Source: Triglochin maritima (taxonomy: Eukaryota; Streptophyta; Magnoliopsida; Alismatales; Juncaginaceae). Taken from it: a DNA stretch of 64,000 nucleotides. The notes below the pieces were generated by a model. It had not been told where the DNA came from, did not search any database, and worked only from the letters and a program-made list of their open reading frames with translations. A program made the translations under genes and the position numbers. The stretch is taken from contig OY821792.1 of assembly GCA_963682175.1 (NCBI GenBank), positions 31,122,652 to 31,186,651 of the forward strand, read 5' to 3'. This document shows positions 55,739 through 64,000 of this stretch, piece by piece; positions within the stretch are counted from its first letter, which is position 1; each line of letters begins with the position of its first letter.

Positions 55739-57695
55739 ATGGCAAGCAATAACAGTGAAACCCCTGAGCTCCCACCAGCTTCCAGAGGGAAGTTAATCAC
55801 AGTTCTTAGCATTGATGGAGGTGGTATTAGAGGCATCATCCCTGGAACCATCCTTGCTTTCCTCGAAGCCAAGCTCCAGGTAAATTATATTTTATTTGCA
55901 CGACCAATATATAGTAGTAACTGTAAGTACTGGACTAAGTAAAACCGTTATAAATACATAAATATCATCATTTGGTTTTGATGTTGAAATTATGTATACA
56001 TAATTAATTATTGTTGAGTTTTAGGAACTTGATGGGTCAGATGCGAGGCTCGCGGATTATTTTGATGTTATAACTGGGACGAGCACTGGTGGTCTGGTCA
56101 CTAATATGTTGGCGGCGCCCAACAAGGACGGTCGACCACTCTTTAGCGCGGCTGACATCAACGAATTCTACTTGGAGAACTGCCCTAAGATTTTTCCTCA
56201 ACATGGGTGAGTAGCAAATATATATAGTTAAATCCCCCATAACCCATTTTGAAAGAAAAATATATATTAAGCTACAACTACAAGAAAGGTCCATACATGT
56301 GTTAATGAAATAATTATTTTTGGTGGCAGTGGATTCTTTAGTTCCATTAAGAAGGTGATTGGAGCAGTGACTGGACCAAAGTACAATGGGAAGCATCTCC
56401 ACTCCAAGGTGAAAGAAATACTTGGAGAAACAAGACTCGATCAAACTTTGACCAACGTTGTGATCCCAGCTTTTGACATCAAATATCTCCAACCTGTCCT
56501 TTTTTCCACATTTGAGGTAAATAACTACAATTACAACTGCAGGTTTTATTGTTATTACTCAAAAATCTATAATATATCAGCATTAATTATCGATTTTTCT
56601 TATGTTGTGAATTTAGGCAAAGAAAGAGACATTGAAGAATCCATTGTTGTCTGATATATGCATAAGCACATCTGCTGCTCCGACATATCTTCCTGCTCAC
56701 TACTTCGAAGTCAAAGATGACAAAGGGAAGACCAGGACTTATGATCTTGTAGATGGGGGTGTGGCTGCAAATAACCCTGTAAGTTTTTATTACAACTTAT
56801 TAAGAAGATATTATTATATTAATCATATAAGCATCCATATGTTAAAAGATATTTGTTGGAGATGTATTCATTTCCAACAATATTAATTTGACATGGTAAT
56901 TAGCTAGACATGTTGATCGCAACTTCTAGCTACGGTAGAGTTTGGGTTCACTATCCATTCACATGTATAATAGGCTTGAAGTTAAGTACTTCACAAGTTT
57001 CCTCACTAACTTGTTTTGTCGATCGATTGATATATAGACGATGACGGCCATGAGCATGATAACAAAGGAGATAATGTTCGAGAACAAGAACTTTTTTCCA
57101 ATTAAGCCGGTTGATTACGGGAGGTTCTTAGTCATCTCTATCGGCACCGGAGCTCCTAAATTGGAGCGTAGGTATAGTGCAAAAGAAGCGGCCAAGTGGG
57201 GCGCATTGGGTTGGTTATACAATGGTGGTTCCACACCTATAATTGATAGTTTCAGCCAAGCAAGTGGTGATATGGTAGACATCCATGCTTCCATTCTCTT
57301 CCAAGCACTTCATTGCGAAAAACATTACTTGCGAATTCAGGTAAAAATCATATATATATTTCGAATCGTCATGGCTAGCTAATACCTTCTCTAATTTTAT
57401 GACATTAATATATATGATCGTGTAGGAAGACACGTTGGTTGGGAACACATCGTCAGTGGACATCGCGACACCGGAGAACCTCCAACAACTTGTGCAGGTT
57501 GGGAATAACCTTTTGAAGAAGCCATTGTCAAGGATTAACTTGGAGACTGGTGAGTATGAACCAGTCAAAGGGGAAGGGACCAATCAAGACCAACTCATCT
57601 ACTTTGCAAAGAAACTCTCACAAGAGAGGAAGTTTAGGGTTGAGAACAATTATGATCCATCAAGAGGGCTCTTCTTTCATCGATCGTCTAACTAA
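55739..57695 (+). CDS. Patatin-like protein (lipid acyl hydrolase, PLP2-like)
   Basis: Six exons close in frame: 55739-55879, 56025-56206, 56330-56516, 56617-56778, 57038-57340 and 57426-57695, giving 414 aa, the normal length. The catalytic parts are all present: oxyanion loop DGGGIRG (residues 26-32), nucleophile elbow GTSTGG (65-70, Ser68 by family pattern G-x-S-x-G) and the dyad Asp in [12 protein letters not shown] (about 216). There is no clear signal peptide, which fits the cytosolic PLP group rather than vacuolar tuber patatin. Such enzymes release fatty acids from galactolipids and phospholipids and are often induced by stress or pathogens. A polyadenylation signal AATAAA lies at 57773-57778. 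CGGTCGACC occurs by chance in exon 2. Confidence 0.95.
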
Positions 57696-57778
57696 TATTT
57701 CACGAGTTAAAGAGATTTTGGATCTCAATAATTATGTTTAATTGTGTTGTGAGTCAATGTTGTGGCCAATTAAATAAA

Positions 57779-60727
57779 AAGATTTGGGTGTAATTAGCTA
57801 TAAAAATTTGAATTGAAATTAAGGAGTTTTTAGATCTTGATATATATTTAATTGACGAGTTACATAATAAGGAATTTTTTGGTGATTAACTAGTGATGAA
57901 TTATGGCTTCTTTTAAGGAGGATAGATGATGAATTGAGTATAGGTGTAATTTAAAATTGGTTAATTAGATGTTTTATGTCATGAAGACGGAAAATGATGC
58001 ATGTGAAAGGGCAACAGCTAGATGAGATCTATGAGTAGAGTATGATTTAATATGATGAGAGAGGTTACACAATTTCACCTAGTGTAAGTATTCAACACAA
58101 TAGACGAAACCCAAAATTAATTAGTTATGTATGAAACCACAAATATCTTATAACCCATAAAAATGTTCCCATATTATATGATTCCATATGACACTATTCA
58201 ATCTTAGTTTATATCTCCTAAATAATAAAAACATAAAATTTTAAAAAATGTACCTCTTTATACGTCAAAAAGTTTTTAATAAACGCATGTTTCACGAGAT
58301 ATATATATTCTGACTAGACCTTGCTGACTTTTTGTATATGGAGAGTTTAAATTATATCAAACCCATTGCGTAGATGGATAGTATAAAACAAATTCAAGTT
58401 TTACACTAAAAAACATGATGATACCTAGTTAAATATATTAACGACGTAGTTGGAAAAAGTGACGGAAATCTAATACTGTTATATTATCTGAAGAATATTT
58501 CAATAAGACTTACTACTTGGTCATTGACGAATATTATTGCACATCACCTACATTACTTGTGTTTGTGTGGGTGTTTACAGACCCGTTTCAGTTATGGTTA
58601 GTTTTCAAAACTTATTGACGTTAATTTCACCGACATTTTTGTGCCTCTGAGATCATAATCAACACCAAAAGGGTGGAGATTTTAGAGTTAATTGTGTGGT
58701 CACCATGAATAATTAGAGTCGCACCTCTCATGTTGAAAATAAATAAAGATTGGGCATCACATGGGGAATCTTATGTAATCATTTTAGGATCAACGCAAGA
58801 TTGTTTGGTGAGACATGGATGCTCTTGACGTTAACGAAATATGATATCGGAATTTTTCTTGACTTTAAAAAAATAATCACACAGTAAACCTTCTAATAAA
58901 GAATTTCTCGTATTAGACCTCATACCTCTCGTGTAGGGGTGTGTAAATGAGTCTAAACAAGCCAACCTCACAGTGTTTGAACTTGACTTGTTTAATGAAC
59001 GACTCAAATGTTATGTTTGGGTTTGACTCGTTTGCTCGTTTAAGAATATCAACAAGTTTTTCAGTTAGTTTAAGTTTGATTAACTTGTTGTAAAACATAC
59101 TATTTACATTCTATAAACATCATTAACATATAAATGAGAAATTTTATAAATTATATGGTCTACTTTTATATAATTGAGATATAAAAAATAATATGTTTAT
59201 TTGTGACATATATGTAATATGTGTATAAACTTAAACGAGCCAAACGAGCTCTTATCGAGCTAATCGAGTTAAACTAGGACTTGACTCCTTTATTAAACGA
59301 GCGTATTTTGGTGTTTGAGCTTGATTCATTTAATAAACGAACCGAGCTCGAGCAGAATTTGACAATCATACTCTTATGTTTACAGAATTCAGCATTTTGA
59401 ATGCTGAGTTATTTGTTTCAAGACAACTTAGGAGTCAACTTGACATCAAACATATTCTCAAAATAACAACATTCAAATATAATCAATCCACTAAGTTATT
59501 ATACTTAATAATCAGTTGCACGACAATTATTCTACGTTGTCTTGTATATTCTACAACGTTGCAATTATATTTTAATTTCTCATTATACATAACCAATAAA
59601 AATTCATCACCGTCTTTATCCATTATTAACCTATAAAATTTAAATATAAAAAAACATCGTTAACATTGGATAATATGATAATGATATTTAAAAAGTAAGC
59701 TAATATAATACAAAAGAAGCAAAAAAATTGTATGGATTGAGATATTTCCTACGCCAGGTGTCGTTAAAAGCATATCAGGATGTCCAATAATCTTCAAAAC
59801 AAAACAACTACAATTAAAAAATAAATGACATTAGTAATAACTCAATGATTCTCAATAAATAAGCATTCTAGATCAATCATAAACAACTAAAAAATAAACA
59901 AAAAATTTGTCACAGACAACACAAAATCAAAACCAAAAAACCAAAATCCTTAAAAATCAACATTAAACTACAATATTTAGAACCCCGAGATCCAAACTCA
60001 CAAAACTCAGAACAACAAATTAAACCAAATTCTTCAAAATTTTCCCTATAATCAACATTAAACTCCAAAAATTGAAAACCAAAATCCCAAACCCACAAAA
60101 CTCAAAACTCAAAACGCATAACCAAAATCCTCCCAAAATTCCCTAAAATTAACATTAAAGTACAAAAATTCTACACTAAAAACCCAAACACACAAAACCA
60201 AAATCCACCGAAAATAAACCCCAAAAATCAACGAAAATATATAAATCTAACCTACAAAAATGAATAATAATCAATGTCTACCAAATAAATGAAGTAATAT
60301 ACTAGAAATTAAAAAAACATAAATTAGGGTAAAAAATTTATCTTGGGTGTGCTTTTGACGAGTTTAGGGGTGAAAGGTTGTCTCGTGCAGGTTATATAGG
60401 CCAATGGAACTTGACATCTAAGATGTCGAGTTTACTTTTTGAAAAAATGAAGTCGGCGGTCTGGAAGCCAACTTATGTCTCCAAAACTTAACAGATGGGA
60501 TGTCAGATTGGGAACACACAAATTAATCTGTTTGGGTGAAATTTTCAAGCTTTATAACTCGATATCTCAAGTTCAAGCGAACTCGGTATCCTAAATGTCG
60601 TGTTCCACGTAAACAACTCAACGTTATCGTAACAAGTTCTGATGATTCTATAATAAACTAAGCTATATTTACTTATTATATTATATATACTCAACATACC
60701 ATCCGATTTATATATGACATAACGTAA
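57779..60727. other. Intergenic region, mostly featureless
   Basis: AT-rich with no supported gene. Bases 58932-59365 begin TAGGGGTGTGTAAATGAG and contain repeated AACGAGC and GAGCTCGAGC words, like a one-ended hAT MITE; no matching right tip or duplication was found. Bases 59880-60240 are A/C-rich low-complexity DNA (CAAAATCC, AACTCAAAA words). Confidence 0.45.
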
Positions 60728-63065
60728 GAGCACCCTTAACGGTGCACCCTCGCTCGGACACATGGGTCGGGTGCCCGGACGAGACCCCGTTAACGGGGGG
60801 CTCGGGGTGCCCGCCCGGAACGATCACCTGGGCGCGTGCCCGGGCGTTCGGCGTTCCGGGCAGACGCCCGGGGCGCCATCGAGTGGGGGGCACGTGTCCC
60901 CCCCATTCGTCCATTTTTGTAAGTATTTAGTTGAGGTTTTGTTATTAATGGATTAGGTATTTGTTATTAATGTGGGGTAATAATTTTTGGTGTAATTAAT
61001 TGAATAAAATTTGAAATATATACATTACATAAACAAATGTAAATCCATATTTAACGTTAAAATAAAATATATATTAATACGACAATACCATAAGAACAAT
61101 ACATTAATAATACTGAAATACGAACTACAACCAACCACACGAAATACAAATTAAAGGGAATACAAACCATACGAAATACAGACTACAAGAACATGAAATA
61201 CAAACTAAAGGAAATACAAACAATACGAAATACGGACTACAACAAACTACACGTACTGATTCTCTTCTGCCCAGGCGAGGAGTTTATCAATTATTTTTTG
61301 ATCATTCTCCGTCAGGTTGTCATTCCTCATCAGAGAGTGAAGCATGTCCAACTTAGTTTTTTTAAATGCCTCTGGAAATTCATTTCCGTTAACTCCTCCA
61401 GCTTGGAGAAACCATCTTCTCTGACTTGGCGGTGTATCGAAGCTGAGCAAGTTCTCTAACATCTGTCTCGCCTTCGGGGTGTAATACACTCTTAGCCTTT
61501 TTCTTGGCATTCTTCACACCTTCTGGGCGTGTAGACGACCCCAGTGTCAGCTCTTCTGCATCCGAGGGTGATTGTGTCCTGGAGCCATTCGTGCTCTTTC
61601 TTTTCCCAAGGCTTCCTGACTGGGGACCATTTTCATCATGCAGCTCTGGGGACTCCCGACTCCCAGTCAACACGCACGATATTAGCTCCGGATATCACAA
61701 ACTCCCATTTTGGGTACCTACACAACATGACCCAAGCATCAAAATAAAGAAATTTAGGCCCATGAGTTCGCTCGTAGATCGTGTGTGCTTGCCGGACAAC
61801 ATCGTCGTCATTCTGGCCGCTCCTTTCCGTCAGAACGCCTGATCGAAGCACCTGACCCACTTTTTTACAGCAGGTACAATTCTCCTCCACCGTCATTTTA
61901 AGGACCCCGCATTCCTCTCGGGGAGGCATGTACCTTCCACGGAGATGTCGTACACACGTTTCACTCTAGCCCACAATGAAGTAGACTTCTGGTTTGTCTC
62001 TGTCACCACATCGCAACTGATTTCCATATATGCAAAGGCAAGTATATCGTCCTCAGTTGTGGTCCACATCTTCGGATTGACTTTGACAGTTTGGACTCAC
62101 TTGCGGCGGCGACACTGTGGACGTGGGGATGGGGTTGTGGCGGTGTGTCGTGTCGGGGACTCATCGTCGTCGTGACCCTCTTCTTCAGTATCCACCATAC
62201 TCGGACTACTTTGTTGAAACATGTGTCGGCGAAACATCTGGAATTGAGGTTGATTATGTGGGAATGGTGGTGCATATTGAGAGAATTGTGGGAATGACGA
62301 GTTTTGGTCTGGTTGTGCGTAGTAGGAGAATTGTGAGAATGTTGAGTTTTGGTCCGGTGGTGGGAATGGTGGTGCGTAGTGGGAGAAGTCTAGTTGTTGG
62401 TAAAATGGACGTGAGGGGTATCCTTGTGGATAACGTGGACGCGGATTTGATTGTAGACGATGGGGGAAACGGTTGTAATCTGGAGAAGACATTGCAACGT
62501 TGTGTTTTGTGGAAGAGATATGAGATGTAAGTTGTGTTTTGTGTAAGGTATATATAGAGAAAAAATTAGACATCGTGCAGTCACGCAGTTTACTTTTCAC
62601 GCACGCGTATACTGTACATTCACGCGGACTACTTTTCTTTCACGCGTATACTGTGCAATCACGCGGATTACTTTTCACACACATGCATACTGTACATTCA
62701 CACACGTTTCAAATTTCATATATTCAAATTTTTGTGGTTTAATAGTGATTAATATTATTAATGAATAATTATTATTGTTAATTAATTAATATTAATAATA
62801 ATTATATCATGAATTAGAATTACAATGTAATTAGAATTAGAATTATATAAAATGTAATTTATTAAATGTTGTGTGAGAATTAAAACTGTTTAATTAAGAA
62901 ATGATGTTGGTGAAAGAGTGTATATGGTGGAAGGGGGTAGTCTGGGCATGAGTAAGGGAATGTTTTGGATGGATTGGGTAAGCTGACGTGACAAAGAGAA
63001 AAGCTGACGTGACTGATAAGGAGTGCAGGACGTCCAGGTTAGCCCGAACGCTGTTAATTGTTCTC
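60728..63065. mobile_element. PIF/Harbinger element with decayed ORF1
   Basis: TAA flanks both ends (60725-60727 and 63066-63068). Tips GAGCACCCTTAACGG and, reversed, GAGAACAATTAACAG are inverted repeats. The left 200 bp is very GC-rich; the right end carries two GCTGACGTGAC words. Both traits are shared with the MITE at 26175-26636. The only gene is a broken ORF1; no DDE transposase is present, so the 2338-bp element is non-autonomous. Confidence 0.82.
61247..62492 (-). pseudogene. Harbinger/Pong-type ORF1 (Myb/SANT-like), broken
   Basis: It reads on the minus strand from ATG 62492 (MSSPDYNRFPHRLQ), after a TATATATA at about 62549-62557. A Pro/Gln/Tyr-rich N-terminus ends in PRPQCRRRK. An in-frame TGA (62097-62099) follows, and the same frame goes on with MWTTTEDDILAFAYMEISCD and SLWARVKRVYDI, a Myb/SANT-like domain. 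Frameshifts near 61940 and 61675 lead to MPPREECGVLKM...KFLYFDAWVMLC and a Ser-rich part. A further frame change in 61390-61510 gives LTENDQKIIDKLLAWAEENQ at the end. ORF1 proteins bind DNA with the transposase. This copy is dead. Confidence 0.72.
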
Positions 63066-63068
63066 TAA

Positions 63069-63945
63069 AAGAGTTTCCCAGGGAACTTAGTTAAATAATT
63101 GTCCGCATAAAGACAAACCCAACCCGACACGTTCCAATGTCAAAACCTTTGATTCGATTTCCAAACCCATACTATCACGTGGGCATGCTTACGATGATTA
63201 GGTAGTAATCCAAGACTTGCAAAAGAAAAGGAAGCTGATCGAAGCTCGCCATTCACGTTGATATATTTCCTGTTTGTTAATGCCAATTGCCAACGTTGGG
63301 TCTGATCTAGAACTCTAATGCAATCTCAACCAGCTCCGCGTATTATTGAAGCTTCCATTGTTAATAGGATTTTTGCTTGGGTGTACTTATAAAAGTATAT
63401 TATTAGACATTTACACATGTATAATTTTTATTAACACATTACACTTGCAAACTTGATTATTTGTTTTGGTGTGCTTCCACTTAACAAATGTTAACGTCCA
63501 TTAGTGTTGTATTTTATGTTTGACAGATTTCCAAAAGAGTTAATTTGTAGAGCCGATTCGGACGTGCAAATGAGGTTCGGTTATTCGTTCTGGGAGTCCA
63601 GTAATTCTAAAGAAGACTTTGTTGGCTGAGTTTGAGATTACCGATTGAGGTTCAGTCAATCGTTCTGGGAATTTCGGTGGAGTGAATGTTTGGCGGTCGA
63701 CCAATATAGTTGAATATCTTTTGTTGTATCAAGTGAAAATTATATGTTTCCTCCTTGAGTTTTCATTACAAATCTTGACTCCTATCATGAGCTTGATTTG
63801 TTCTTCAATTTTTGCACATACGATGTTAGAAATATACAATATATATGCAATTTAACAATATGATATATGTGATGTGTTCAATTTTAACACATCTATTTTC
63901 TTTGAGGATAGATCTTTCTTGGGAGCCATTGAAAATGTGGTGAAA
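63069..63945. other. Intergenic DNA near the window end
   Basis: No gene. Bases 63560-63700 contain a repeated phrase (GAGGTTCGGTTATTCGTTCT and GAGGTTCAGTCAATCGTTCT) and one CGGTCGACC at 63695, which may be an old relic of one of the motif-bearing LTRs. Confidence 0.4.
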
Positions 63946-64000
63946 TGTAACACCCCACTAATAGTCTCACGTTGCTTAACATAACAATGTTGGAGTGAGC
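63946..64000 (+). mobile_element. Start of a second TRIM LTR, cut by the window end
   Basis: TGTAACACCCCACTAATAGT, then CTCACGTTGCTTAACATAAC, matches the first 55 bases of the TRIM LTR at 54155 with several changes. The rest lies beyond base 64000. Confidence 0.8.

Noticed and set aside
56127..56135. CGGTCGACC in exon 2 of the patatin gene as a regulatory copy of the transposon motif
   Set aside because: Single occurrence inside conserved coding sequence (DGRPLFS); chance is sufficient.

Overview
This window is nuclear DNA of a flowering plant, most likely a eudicot. The evidence is GT-AG introns throughout, four ordinary plant genes, and a dense nested set of plant transposons. I see no bacterial operons, rRNA, tRNA or CRISPR array. 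Four host genes have complete exon structures that close in frame: an NPH3/RPT2-like BTB protein (16551-19724, +, 643 aa), an AED3-like aspartyl protease (21145-23145, -, 446 aa), a DEAD-box RNA helicase resembling plant RH1 (25644-32754, -, 595 aa) and a patatin-like lipid acyl hydrolase (55739-57695, +, 414 aa).

Layout. 1-6452: right part of a Mutator-like element (MULE-1), with the 3' end of a FAR1-type transposase, a long 22-bp minisatellite, and a convergent gene for a Ulp1-type protease whose intron holds a second array of the same minisatellite. 7001-9277 and 12902-15303: two solo LTRs of one family with perfect 5-bp target duplications; the second contains a hAT-type MITE. Between them lies a gutted MULE (MULE-2, 10593-12134) with a third minisatellite array. 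15567-16094: a second hAT-like MITE. 16.5-32.8 kb: the NPH3, protease and helicase genes; the helicase's last intron carries a PIF/Harbinger MITE. 33962-45784: a complete MULE (MULE-3) with TIRs and a perfect 9-bp target duplication. It carries an intact plant-mobile-domain gene and, converging on it, a transposase fused to an OTU cysteine protease. The transposase gene is interrupted by a very young, gag-only Copia element (38006-43347). 48214-50074 and 51113-53663: two more solo LTRs of the same family. The second sits in a dead LINE, together with a complete TRIM (54155-54686), and itself holds a 416-bp TRIM-like insert. 55.7-57.7 kb: the patatin gene. 60728-63065: a 2.3-kb PIF/Harbinger element with a decayed Myb/SANT-like ORF1, sharing ends with the MITE in the helicase gene. 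63946 to the end: the start of a second TRIM copy.

Two things stand out. First, the palindrome CGGTCGACCG and close variants form dense clusters in three unrelated kinds of mobile element: the Copia LTR, the solo-LTR family and a hAT-like MITE. In the LTRs with a recognisable TATA box the cluster lies upstream of it. Second, MULE-3 is built almost symmetrically: each of its two genes starts about 150 bp inside a TIR with a tiny first exon, followed by a first intron holding a GC-rich array of GGCGTCT/AGACGCC stem-loops. One gene encodes a plant-mobile-domain protein, the other a transposase-OTU fusion.

Coordinates of exons and repeat ends were read by eye from splice signals, reading frames and direct repeats; no alignment or database search was run.
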